Positions 1 to 9,105 of a stretch of 64,000 bases of DNA are shown here, in pieces. The stretch is from assembly GCA_029204225.1 (NCBI GenBank), contig CM055095.1, forward strand, positions 58,116,865-58,180,864, in the 5' to 3' direction. Made by a program: the position numbers and the translations under genes. Below the pieces are notes generated by a model. It did no database searches. It saw only the letters and a list, made by a program, of their open reading frames with translations, and was not told the origin of the DNA. The stretch is from Diphasiastrum complanatum. Lineage: Eukaryota > Streptophyta > Lycopodiopsida > Lycopodiales > Lycopodiaceae. Each line of letters begins with the position of its first letter. The first letter of the stretch is position 1.

Positions 1-151
1 AGAATTTTTTGAGTCGATCTGGTATCGAAGGACTCTAGAAAATTCGATCATGAATTTTTCGATCCTCTATTCAGAAATTTGATCCTTCTGTTTCTAGTTT
101 TCAGGATGCTCATTATTGAATGGACTTGAGACTCGGCATTGAATTCCAACA
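1..151 (-). repeat. C1 3' LTR, cut by the window edge
   Basis: Positions 1-151 match 8728-8858 with several substitutions and indels, including the shared stretch AGAATTTTTTGAGTCGATC. The match stops at the CA before the CTCCCCCTT polypurine tract. About 430 further bases of this LTR should lie to the left of the window. Confidence 0.85.
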
Positions 152-159
152 CTCCCCCT

Positions 160-262
160 TAATGTGGATCCTAAAAACTTTTTATTTTCAAATTCAACAT
201 GTCATTGAATCTGAGATGGTGCTCCTTTGATAGAGCCTTTGTGAAGTAATCTACTGCCCTGT
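160..262 (-). pseudogene. C1 pol: C-terminal tail of RNase H
   Basis: Read on the minus strand, this short stretch encodes a recognisable Copia tail (VDYFTKALSKEHHLRF) just upstream of the polypurine tract. Copia polyproteins end with this kind of motif (D-x-x-T-K-A-L). The rest of RNase H and the reverse transcriptase are missing from this copy, so only a scrap remains. The 140 bases to the right (263-400) hold no frame I can place. Confidence 0.65.
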
Positions 263-399
263 GGAGATAAATTATCCCCCTCCATCTGTGCATAGAGCTT
301 TGATCTTCCTCTGGGTCTGATTTCTACAGACGCCTTGTACTGCATGAAACTGTTATTCTACCAACTGTCAATTTATTTACACTTCTACCTCCAAATCAT

Positions 400-735
400 C
401 TGATATGCTTTGGCATTTCATATTAGACCATTTGAACTTCAATAGTATTCAACATATGTCGAATCAGAAACTAGTATAAGATTTGCCTTCTGCTGTCAAC
501 AAGCCAACTTCTTTATGTGAAAGCTATATAATCAGCAAGCATGCTAGAAGTCCTTTCATTTTTGACTCAATTCATACTTCCAAAGGCCTGCTAGATCTTG
601 TACATAGTGACATATGTGGCCCTACAGAATGCTTCCAAAGAGGGAGCTCTATATTCCTAACTTTCATCGATGACTTCTCTCAAAGGATTGCAACCTATTT
701 TCTGAAAAACAAATCAGAGGCATTCAAATTCTGAG
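400..735 (+). pseudogene. C1 integrase N-terminal piece, inverted
   Basis: This stretch codes on the plus strand, opposite to the rest of C1. It begins with the GAG-pre-integrase signature (LWHFILDHLNFNSIQ, near 405), then CESYIISKH, and then the start of the integrase core, including the first catalytic aspartate region (LVHSDICGP) and FLTFIDDFSQR. One in-frame stop lies near 478 and the frame ends at 734. It abuts the minus-strand protease piece of the same element, so the integrase segment was probably flipped inside C1. Insertion of a fragment from a relative is the alternative. Confidence 0.7.
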
Positions 736-1624
736 TTTGTAGAGATTGCCACTTCTTTTTCCAAAAGCTAAAACTTTCTGAGTTTTGTCAAGAATGGTGC
801 ACCCGGTTGTATCGAATTCGACCCTCCGACTTGAATCAGTGATTTTGCTTACTGAGAGTAGACTCTTGATCAGATTTGGAATGTGGAGAACGTTGGACAA
901 CAACTTGACTTCACCTTTCTTTTTTTTCAAACGTGAAGAATTGTCTCCAAGTTGCACAACTCAAGACTGGGTGAAAGATTTATAATCTTTGAACCAGTCT
1001 TGATGGCGAGTCATGTGTCGAGTTGCTCCAGAATCGAGATACCAGAAATTGATATCATGTTGTTCTCCGACCTTGGTCATAAAGGCTGCTTTATCTTCCT
1101 CTTGCTGCTGGATCAAAAAATTGGTTGAAGCACTATGTGCTTGTTGTTGGAATTGCTTCTTCTTCTCATTATTAAATTTCAAAGTTCTGTAGTCCTTGAT
1201 TTCATGTCCAGTTCTCTTGCAGTAGATGTAGAATAGTTTCTGCTTTGGTTGGGAAGATGGAGAGTTCGAATTCAACCCAGAGCCAAAATTTGAGCCTGAG
1301 TCGAAATTCGATCCTGACTGCATATTGCTCTTCTTTTTGGATCTGAACTTCTGATTTTTGGAATATAGAGCTTGAGGATCCGACCCTATGCCTGAGGAGG
1401 TTGCAGATCTTCTAGCCTCCTCTTGTTGAAGTAATGAAATCACTCTTGAAAGGACGATCTTCTCTTGGATCGAAATTGCTAGGACCCAATTCTCATAGGC
1501 CTCAGGAAGACTCGATAATAGAGTCATAATAACATCGGTATCTTCAATGACTGAGCCAGTTGCAGTCATCTGGCGCTCCACAAGATTTTGATAGGTGTTG
1601 ATATGGCTTGACACACTTATTGAT
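724..1624 (-). pseudogene. C1 gag C-terminus, zinc knuckle and protease (Copia)
   Basis: On the minus strand the order is the gag UBN2-like tail (LVERQMTATGSVIEDTDVIM, near 1590-1530), an S/G/Q-rich linker, a decayed CCHC knuckle (YIYCKRTGHEIKDY, near 1200, first and last Cys lost) and a protease start with the catalytic D-S-G in WYLDSGATRHMT (near 1045). A frame change near 960 leads into the rest of the protease and pre-integrase region (LLSNVLHIPNLIKSLLSVSK). Removing C2 and one copy of its target duplication joins this frame to the gag start at 7790-8138. It is not functional. Confidence 0.85.
1620..1624. repeat. Target site duplication of C2, left copy (TTGAT)
   Basis: TTGAT directly precedes the TG of the C2 5' LTR. 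The same five bases follow the CA of the 3' LTR at 7785-7789. This is the expected 5-bp integrase footprint and proves that C2 is a single insertion event into C1 gag. Confidence 0.95.
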
Positions 1625-2306
1625 TGTTAAAAATTCACAATTCTAGCTTGACTAGTTTTGGTCATATGACTTGTAAATAGTTAGATGGTCATGATGTGGC
1701 TTGTCACACGTGCCAAATAGCATAGGATTCCATTCATAAGGATGTTCTCAAGTAGACCTAAGTGTTAGAACCTTTGGAATGAGTCCAAATTATGCTTAGA
1801 TACAAGGGAGAAAAAATAGGAGCTATTTTTGGTAATTTTTGCATTGTTGAGGTATCTCCAAGATTCCAACCCTAACTTGGTAGGGATGAAAGATCCACCA
1901 AAATTAGAATTAGGGATAGGTTTAGGGCTACTCATACCTGCCCAAAACCGTGATGGATCATGTATATATAGGTGATGATATCTCACCAAAATCAATCAAG
2001 CAATTTCATGTTTTTTCTCTCATAATGGTGCAATTGCTCTCTATGTTCATAATTGTTTGAGTACTTGTGATTACTAATGATTATAGGATTGAATTTAGGT
2101 CTGGTGTACAGTACTCAGACTGTGGGAGGCCGTACTTTCACACGTGTGAAGCCTTCTTCAAGGATTTGGGCCATTTAGTGAGGTTCAAGCATAGATTTTT
2201 GATGGATTTCGATGGTTCAACTTGTGCTAATCTTATGAAATCATAATCTATTGTTTCCCTCATCATTTCAAGTGTTTTAGGATCCTTATTTGCTGTAATT
2301 TTTACA
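1625..2306 (+). repeat. C2 5' LTR
   Basis: Begins TGTTAAAAATTCAC and ends ATTTTTACA. It matches the 3' LTR along its full length, apart from three substitutions seen near 1855, 1896 and 1907. It holds a clear TATA box (1963-1970) that would drive the genomic transcript. Confidence 0.95.
1961..1970 (+). promoter_or_regulatory. TATA box in the C2 5' LTR
   Basis: TGTATATATA followed by GG lies about 340 bases before the LTR end, so transcription should start near 1995-2000. The 3' LTR has the same box at about 7439-7448. Confidence 0.7.
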
Positions 2307-2318
2307 TGGTATCAGAGC
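2307..2318 (+). other. C2 primer binding site (initiator tRNA-Met)
   Basis: TGGTATCAGAGC follows directly on the LTR terminal CA. This is the standard plant Copia primer site, complementary to the 3' end of initiator tRNA-Met. The roughly 800 bases that follow are untranslated leader, in which I see no other feature. Confidence 0.93.
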
Positions 2319-3117
2319 CTAAAGGCTGAAATGAGCTAAATCCTTGGTTTGCATTCAATTTGATCACAATTTTTGATCTAAATCTTGTGTAGATTGGATC
2401 TTAGCATCTAGTATTGATTCTAGAACTCAAAGTGAGTCAAATACATTGGAGATTGGTGTTGTGTGACTTCATTTGCAGGTGTTTAGGTGTCTAAAACCAG
2501 AGGCAAAGTTGAATTCAATTCACATTACCAAGATAGCAAGTTTTGCTTGCTCCAAGCATTGATTTCTAAGCGAGTTTTGGAGGTGATTTCATAGAGAAGG
2601 CTTTCTAGAATTCAAGGAGAGGGAAGATCAGAGTTTTGGGGACTCTTCAAGGCTGTTCTAAGGTGTAGTAGGCACCTCCTAAAGTGATTTAGGTTCAGTC
2701 CAACCATTGCTTGACTTATGCACCAAATTAGATCAATTTTTCATCAATTTTGATCATTTTTTGCTTGTGATTGGATAGTAGATTGTGTTGCATCCTCATT
2801 AAGTTCCATTTAGATCTTTTACAAGTGATTTTGGAAGTATATTAGGTTGCTGAAATTCACTCTTGATCAGATCATTTGGAAGCTTTAATGTTCTTTATAG
2901 AAAGAGGGGCAATTCTACTAGTATTGTCTACTTCAATCAAGCAAGTGCATTGTTTCTAGTATTCTATGATTTGATTTTGTTAGAGATCATTCTTAGATCT
3001 TTATAGGAAGTCTATTACTGATCTTTTCAGGTCCCTAAGAAGTGGGATAAGGTAGACCTTCAATCAAATCAATAGAAGTAACCTTCATTTGTGTCAAGTC
3101 CTTGATTAGGAGACTAG

Positions 3118-4083
3118 ATGGCATCTATAAATGCATATCTTTTGGATACTAATGAAAGGCTCAACAAAACTAACTATTCCATATGGAAAGTTAGAATGGA
3201 ATCTATCATGATCATGCAAGATCTGATGGAAATTGTAAATGGTAAGGAGGGTGAACCTATTCATCCTCAAGAAAAAGCCAAATACATCAAGAGGTGCAAT
3301 GTTGCACTACATTGCATAAAAATGAATGTTGCAAATGAACTCTTAAGAGAGGTAGGAGATTGCACTTCAGCTCAAGATGCTTGGGAGACTTTGCAAAAGG
3401 TCTATGAATCCAAGAACCAAACTAGAATGTTAGCTTTGAAGAATCAAATCTATAGAAGCTATCAAAAGAAAGTAGAGAGTGCACATACTTTTGTCCTAAG
3501 AGTAAAAGAATTGAACAAAGAGCTAGCCTTTATAGGTGAACCTATCAAGGATGAAGAGCTTGTTCAACTCATATTGAATGGACTAAGCTTTGAATTTGAC
3601 AATTTGGTTCAGGGATATGCAATTGTGGGTAAGCTACCCATACTTGAAGAACTCCAAGGCACGCTCATGGCCGAGGAATCAAGAAGGAGCCAAATGCAAG
3701 AGAGGATGGATAGGCTTTCCATCCAAGGTGGAGATGACCAAGCTCTCTTCACCAAAGGCAAAGGCAAGTCCAAAGGCAAAGGATCAACATTCAAGAAGTC
3801 TACAAAGCTTGAGGATCAATAAGGACCCCCAAAGGCATCTCCATCAACCACCAAAGTCAAGAAGGACAAATCAAAGGTGAAGTGCTACTATTGTAGCAAG
3901 ATGGGGCATTATGCCTCGGAATGCTTCAAGAGGAAGCAAGATCAAAGCCAAGCCAACATGAGCAAAGAGGAGGAGGAGGAGGAGAGTTCACATGAGGACT
4001 CTCTCATGATGTCCATATTTTCTTCAACAAGCTTCAAAGGAGAAGATCCTTGGTGGATTGACTCGGTGCTAGTTCACACATGA
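3118..4083 (+). pseudogene. C2 gag and protease start, one stop codon
   Basis: ATG at 3118 opens a Copia gag: N-terminal DUF4219-like start (LNKTNYSIWKVRMESIM), a UBN2 gag domain over residues about 40-190, and a K/G-rich linker. A TAA at 3820-3822 interrupts it. The same frame then continues through a perfect CCHC knuckle (CYYCSKMGHYASEC, near 3880-3925), an acidic patch and WWIDS, the lead-in to the protease active site. The frame breaks there: compared with the family motif D-S-G-A-S-S-H, one base is missing near 4066. The 3' part moves to the pol frame. Only one stop in about 320 codons fits recent damage. Confidence 0.92.
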
Positions 4084-7000
4084 CTAGTAAAAGGGAGTTT
4101 TTCTCTTCTCTCTTATCTTATGATGGACCTATAAAGTCTATCTATACAGCAAATGATGAAGCTTGTAAGATTGAAGGAGTTGGTAGCATTCCCCTTTGCT
4201 TAGGATCTTCCAAAAAGATCAACATAGAAGGTGTTTTGTACATTCCTACAATAACAAAGAATCTACTAAGTGTTGGCCAAATGGTAGACAATGGTTTCAA
4301 TGTTGACTTTGCTTCAAATGAATGTTTCATCAAGAAGAAGGGTAAGATAGTGGCTAAGGGCACTAGACTTGGCAAACTTTATAAGCTGGATGCATTTGTG
4401 GATACTAATGTTGTCATGTTGGCCAAGAAGAGCAAGATATCTACCTTTACTTTATGGCACAAAAGACTTGGACATGTCAACTCGGGTTCCATGGAGGCTA
4501 TGATCAAGGAGGAGTATGCTTTAGGCCTACCAAGGTCTATTGGGAAGGAAGACAAGGTTTGTGAAGCTTGTGCCTTATCCAAGGCACATAAGAAGGTGTT
4601 TCCTAACTCCATCACAAAGTCATCTCATCCTCTTGAACTCATACACTCGGATGTGCACATTGCTAGCACCAAATCTAATGGAGGTTCATCCATGTTTTTA
4701 ACCTTCATTGATGACTACTCAAGATATTGTTGGGTGTTCTTAATTTCCTTCAAGTCTCAAGTATTTGATACTTTTGTAAAGTTCAAGTTGTTTGTGGAAA
4801 AGCATCATAATCATAGCATCAAGATTCTTAGAAGTGACAATGGTGGAGAATTCATCTCCAATGAGTTCAAGGCCTTTTGTGAGGAGGAAGGGATCAAGAA
4901 AGAGACTTCTTGTCCTTACACTCCTCAACAAAATGGAGTTGCTGAAAGAAGGAATAGAACATTATGTGAATGTTCTAAGGCTTTAAGATTAGATGCTTGT
5001 TTGCCCAAATCCTTTTGGGGTGAGTCTCTTGTATGTGCAAACTACTTGATGAATAGGGTGTCTTGCAAAGCAATTGAAGGCAAGACTCCTTATGAGATGT
5101 TGTATGGAAAGAAACCCAATCTTAATTACTTGAAAGTTTTTGGGTGTATATGTTATGTGCATGTGCCATTGGAAACAAGAACCAAGGAGGATCCATCTTC
5201 CACAAGAGGGATCATGCTTGGATATGCAAGCTCAAGCAAGGGCTACAAAGTCTATCTCCCATCCTTGAACAAATTTGTTGTTTCAAGGGATGTCATATTT
5301 GATGAACATCATATGCATATGCTTGAAGAAGGCTCAAGTGCTCCAACAATCAAGAAGAAGATGGCCGAGGAGCAAGATCTTGGTTTTGAGGAGGAGCTCA
5401 TGGAGGAGCAAGCACCAAACCCACCTATCACACCAAGGAGATCTTCAAGGGCAAAAGTGGAGCCATCAAGGCTCACATATCAAGGAAAAGGACAGCAAGT
5501 TGAGGGTATATCATCCACTTCTTATGCTTTATCTAGTTTTGAAGAACCGTCTAATGTTGAAGATGCATTGAACTCCAAAGAATGGTATAAAGCTATGTTG
5601 GATGAGTATGATGCCTTGATTGAGAATGAAACTTGGTTGCTTGTTGAGAGACCTCAAAGGAATGTAATAGGATGCAAGTGGGTCTTCAAGCTTAAGTTGA
5701 ATGCAAATGGGAGTGTTAACAAACATAAAGCAAGATTAGTTGCAAAAGGTTATGCTCAAGAGAGAGGGATAGACTATGAGGAAACTTTTGCACCCGTGGC
5801 CAAGATGGTCACAATAAGACTAATCATTGCACTTGCATCACATTCTGGATGGATTCTATGTGAAATGGATGTCTCTAATGCTTTCTTGAATGGTTTTTTG
5901 GAAGAGGATATCTATATGGAGCAGCCACAAGGGTTCATCAAGCATGGAATGGAGAACAAAGTATGCCATCTCCAAAGAAGCATCTATGGCTTGAAGCAAG
6001 CCTTGAGATCTTGGAATTCAAGACTACATTGCTATCTTATTTCACTTTCTTTTGTTCAAAGTGAATATGATCCCACTCTTTACATTAAGTTTGATGATGT
6101 TGGTATTGTACTTTTACTCATTTATGTAGATGACATCATCATTAGTGGAAATAGTGTTGATGGTATTGAAAAAATCAAGATAGATCTATCCTTAGAGTTC
6201 AAGATGGTAGATCTAGGGTGTCTTCACTTCATCTTAGGCATAGAAGTACTTAGAGGGTCTGATTTTATCTTTATAAGTCAAGTAAACTATGCTCAAAGTC
6301 TTTTGAAGAAGTTTAAGATGGAAGTATGCAAAAGTGTTGACACACCAATGGAGCAAGATGTAAAAGTGCCAAATGAAGATGATGAAAGATCCTTCATGGA
6401 CGTCACTTTGTTTAGGCAACTTATAGGTTCCTTAATGTGGATCACTATAACTAGACCAGATCTTAGCTTTAGTGTATGTAGGTTGAGCCAATCCATGCAA
6501 AAGCCATTGAATATCCATTGGAAAAAGGCTAAGAGGATTCTAAGATACATCTCGGGTACTTTGGATTTTGGGATTCTATATAGAGGAGATGTGATTAACC
6601 TTCATGCATTTAGTGATTCAGATTTTGCAGGGGACAAGAGGGATAGGAAATCAACAAGTGCCTATTCAACTTTCATAGGAGAAGGTGTGGTTTCATGGCT
6701 TTCAAAAAAGCAAGAAACTATATCTCTATCTTCAACCGAGGCCGAGTACAAAGCTTTGACAACCACTACAAAGGAGGTACTTTGGATCAAGAGATTATTG
6801 GTGGAACTAAAGATCATGGATTCAGAGGAGGCACCAATCATCTACAATGACAATATACCAGCCCAACACCTTGCATCTAACCCAATCTTCCATGCAAGAT
6901 CTAAGCACATTGAGATATGCCATCACTTTGTGAGAGAAATGGTGCAAGCCAAGGAGATTGCTTTGGAGCATGTTCCAAGCAATGAATGTGTAGCTGATCT

Positions 7001-7088
7001 ACTTACTAAACCACTTCAAAAGACACCTTTTATGAAGTTCAGATCATCACTTGGAGTGATTAGTAAAGCAATGATTGAACCAAGCTAG
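4080..7088 (+). CDS. C2 Copia pol: protease remainder, integrase, RT, RNase H
   Basis: A 1002-residue open frame that starts just after the broken protease motif, so the ATG at 4080 is a consequence of the frameshift and not a true start. In order: protease remainder with LLSVGQMVDNGF (residues about 60-75), pre-integrase LWHKRLGHVN (near 125), integrase core with D-D-E motifs seen in FLTFIDDYSR, RSDNGGEF and TPQQNGVAERRNRT (residues about 200-300), and a Copia reverse transcriptase from KEWYKAM to the YVDD box (LLIYVDDIIISGN, near 680-692). RNase H follows, with SDSDFAGDKRDRKSTSA and SSTEAEYKAL, and then the usual tail LTKPLQK. All catalytic motifs except the protease look intact. The C-terminus stops 14 bases before the 3' LTR. 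Confidence 0.95.
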   Translation: MTSKREFFSSLLSYDGPIKSIYTANDEACKIEGVGSIPLCLGSSKKINIEGVLYIPTITKNLLSVGQMVDNGFNVDFASNECFIKKKGKIVAKGTRLGKLYKLDAFVDTNVVMLAKKSKISTFTLWHKRLGHVNSGSMEAMIKEEYALGLPRSIGKEDKVCEACALSKAHKKVFPNSITKSSHPLELIHSDVHIASTKSNGGSSMFLTFIDDYSRYCWVFLISFKSQVFDTFVKFKLFVEKHHNHSIKILRSDNGGEFISNEFKAFCEEEGIKKETSCPYTPQQNGVAERRNRTLCECSKALRLDACLPKSFWGESLVCANYLMNRVSCKAIEGKTPYEMLYGKKPNLNYLKVFGCICYVHVPLETRTKEDPSSTRGIMLGYASSSKGYKVYLPSLNKFVVSRDVIFDEHHMHMLEEGSSAPTIKKKMAEEQDLGFEEELMEEQAPNPPITPRRSSRAKVEPSRLTYQGKGQQVEGISSTSYALSSFEEPSNVEDALNSKEWYKAMLDEYDALIENETWLLVERPQRNVIGCKWVFKLKLNANGSVNKHKARLVAKGYAQERGIDYEETFAPVAKMVTIRLIIALASHSGWILCEMDVSNAFLNGFLEEDIYMEQPQGFIKHGMENKVCHLQRSIYGLKQALRSWNSRLHCYLISLSFVQSEYDPTLYIKFDDVGIVLLLIYVDDIIISGNSVDGIEKIKIDLSLEFKMVDLGCLHFILGIEVLRGSDFIFISQVNYAQSLLKKFKMEVCKSVDTPMEQDVKVPNEDDERSFMDVTLFRQLIGSLMWITITRPDLSFSVCRLSQSMQKPLNIHWKKAKRILRYISGTLDFGILYRGDVINLHAFSDSDFAGDKRDRKSTSAYSTFIGEGVVSWLSKKQETISLSSTEAEYKALTTTTKEVLWIKRLLVELKIMDSEEAPIIYNDNIPAQHLASNPIFHARSKHIEICHHFVREMVQAKEIALEHVPSNECVADLLTKPLQKTPFMKFRSSLGVISKAMIEPS

Positions 7089-7093
7089 ATAGT

Positions 7094-7102
7094 GAGGAGG
7101 AG
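7094..7102 (+). other. C2 polypurine tract
   Basis: GAGGAGGAG directly before the 3' LTR TG, the site for plus-strand DNA priming. C3 has the related AAGGAGGAG in the same position. Confidence 0.85.
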
Positions 7103-7784
7103 TGTTAAAAATTCACAATTCTAGCTTGACTAGTTTTGGTCATATGACTTGTAAATAGTTAGATGGTCATGATGTGGCTTGTCACACGTGCCAAATAGCA
7201 TAGGATTCCATTCATAAGGATGTTCTCAAGTAGACCTAAGTGTTAGAACCTTTGGAATGAGTCCAAATTATGCTTAGATACAAGGGAGAAAAAATAGGAG
7301 CTATTTTTGGTAATTTTTGCATTGTTGAGGGATCTCCAAGATTCCAACCCTAACTTGGTAGGGATGAAAGATCCAACAAAATTAGCATTAGGGATAGGTT
7401 TAGGGCTACTCATACCTGCCCAAAACCGTGATGGATCATGTATATATAGGTGATGATATCTCACCAAAATCAATCAAGCAATTTCATGTTTTTTCTCTCA
7501 TAATGGTGCAATTGCTCTCTATGTTCATAATTGTTTGAGTACTTGTGATTACTAATGATTATAGGATTGAATTTAGGTCTGGTGTACAGTACTCAGACTG
7601 TGGGAGGCCGTACTTTCACACGTGTGAAGCCTTCTTCAAGGATTTGGGCCATTTAGTGAGGTTCAAGCATAGATTTTTGATGGATTTCGATGGTTCAACT
7701 TGTGCTAATCTTATGAAATCATAATCTATTGTTTCCCTCATCATTTCAAGTGTTTTAGGATCCTTATTTGCTGTAATTTTTACA
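7103..7784 (+). repeat. C2 3' LTR
   Basis: 682 bp, the same length as the 5' LTR and nearly identical to it. It ends ATTTTTACA and is followed by TTGAT (7785-7789), the right copy of the target duplication. Confidence 0.95.
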
Positions 7785-7789
7785 TTGAT

Positions 7790-8138
7790 TTAGACATTCT
7801 TAGGGTGAAATTTTTTTCCCTCAAATGGAGTTTGAGGAGACGTCCCTGATATTGTAGAGTGTTGCTAGAATTTCCCAGGCATCCTTGGCAGTCTGAGCAT
7901 CTCTTATGTGAATGATTTGATTGTCTTTGATGTTGAGAGTGATCATGGCAAAGGCCTTGCCATCTTCCAGTCTCCATTTGGTGATAATGGTTGCATCATG
8001 TTCAGGTTTAACTTCTGTGCCATCAACTATGTCCCACAGTTCCTTGGCTGGTAGTATGACCTTCATTTTGAAATTCCAGAGATGGTAGTTACTCCCATCA
8101 AGTCTGTCGATCAGAGAAGTACTACAAGTCGAATCCAT
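7790..8138 (-). pseudogene. C1 gag N-terminal part
   Basis: On the minus strand an ATG at 8138 opens MDSTCSTSLIDRLDGSNYHL, a typical Copia gag start (L-x-G-x-N-Y-x-x-W), followed by MKVILPAKELWDIVDG and a helical stretch to AKDAWEILATLYN. Near 7850 the frame shifts by one base into LHLREKNFTLRMSKS, which then runs through the C2 target site into the gag remainder at 1624. This continuity confirms the nesting. Confidence 0.88.
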
Positions 8139-8268
8139 TTTGGGTGAATGAGATAATTGGTAGAAACAATGATTTCATAATACTGTTGGTTGTGCGCTTG
8201 CTAGAAGAACGTCTTGATAGATACAAGACTTGATAATATGCAATGAAATGCAGATTACTGAACTGCCT

Positions 8269-8280
8269 GCTCTGATACCA
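8269..8280 (-). other. C1 primer binding site
   Basis: The plus strand reads GCTCTGATACCA, the reverse complement of TGGTATCAGAGC, so this is the tRNA-Met primer site of a minus-strand element. It abuts the right LTR. Confidence 0.88.
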
Positions 8281-8858
8281 TGGGAATGAGCGAAAGCCGA
8301 TGAGCAAGCTTGGTGTAGGATCGGAAATGCCACAAACAACAACGGAATGTTCAAATTGAATAATTCAGACAAATGTTCAATAAAACTATACAATAGTGAG
8401 ATTGAGAATTTGCACTTTGATTAATATCAAATAGTGAGTACAATGCTTGAAGTAATAACTTCGGCTTATAGTCATTGAGCGTGATAATGCTGGCTATAGA
8501 AACTCGAATAATCAGAAGAAGTTTTGTGATGAAGATTCTAGGATTGATATCCTACAAAATATCTACAGCTACATTTTTTTGCAGTTATTACAACCGCCTC
8601 ATTATAGTTAATGCATGTACAAAGTGGGCGGACTATCAATGCGAAGTTGTTGGGTCGGACAGTATCGAGATTTATAAGATTTGAAAAAATGTACAATGAC
8701 TCGAATATATACTCACTCAAAAAATATAGAATTTTTTGAGTCGATCCGGTATCGAAAAATTCTAGGAAATTCAATCCTCTGTTCAGAAATTTGAGCCTTC
8801 TGGTTTTTTAGGATGCTCATTATTGAATGGATTTGAGGCTGAGCATTGAATTCCAACA
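8281..8858 (-). repeat. C1 5' LTR (complete)
   Basis: 578 bp. On the minus strand it starts TGTTGGAATTC and ends CATTCCCA, next to the primer site. Its outer 131 bases match the left LTR at 1-151. CTTAG follows at 8859 and would be the target duplication if the same five bases lie to the left of the window. Confidence 0.85.
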
Positions 8859-8950
8859 CTTAGTACAAGTTAGATCAAGCGAAGTACCAGATGCACAACG
8901 GACTCCACGGATGACGGAGACATCGGATGCTACCTGGATCAATGGATTGT

Positions 8951-9105
8951 CGAAGTCGAAGACTTCGGATGACTACAAAGTAGCTGGACCAAACATATCG
9001 TTGAAGTCGAAGGCTTCAGACACTTCGAATGACTACAAAGTAGCAGGATCAAAAAGATCGATGAAGTCGAAGACTTCGGACACTTCAAATGACTACAAAG
9101 TATAA
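8951..9105 (+). repeat. Three-copy in-frame 60-bp tandem repeat
   Basis: Three units, the first 9 bases shorter, the next two exactly 60 bases apart (9001 and 9061). Each unit contains GAAGTCGAAG(A/G)CTTC and GACTACAAAGTA. The units stay in one frame and encode a repeated K-S-K-T-S-D-T-S-N-D-Y-K-V peptide within a short open frame (8827-9105, ending TAA). I do not recognise the peptide. The frame begins inside the C1 LTR, so an intact gene is unlikely. This may be a noncoding repeat of another element. Confidence 0.7.

Larger units (their letters stand above)
1625..7784 (+). mobile_element. C2: young, nearly intact Copia LTR retrotransposon
   Basis: A 6160-bp element with two 682-bp LTRs (1625-2306 and 7103-7784), TG...CA ends, a tRNA-Met primer site (2307-2318), a polypurine tract (7094-7102) and a TTGAT duplication. 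By eye the LTRs differ at only three positions, so the insertion is recent. The domain order gag, protease, integrase, reverse transcriptase, RNase H is Copia type. One stop codon in gag and one single-base deletion at the protease active site block autonomous activity of this copy. Confidence 0.96.
1..8858 (-). mobile_element. C1: outer Copia LTR retrotransposon, minus strand, interrupted
   Basis: The same terminal sequence ends at 151 on the left and at 8858 on the right. On the minus strand each copy begins TGTTGGAATTC, as an LTR should. A polypurine tract (CTCCCCCTT on plus, 152-160) follows the left copy and a tRNA-Met-type primer site lies at 8269-8280 beside the right copy, so the element reads right to left. 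Its gag is split by element C2 (1625-7784). It has a frameshift in gag and an internal inverted piece, so it is inactive. The left LTR runs off the window, so the target duplication cannot be checked. Confidence 0.88.
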
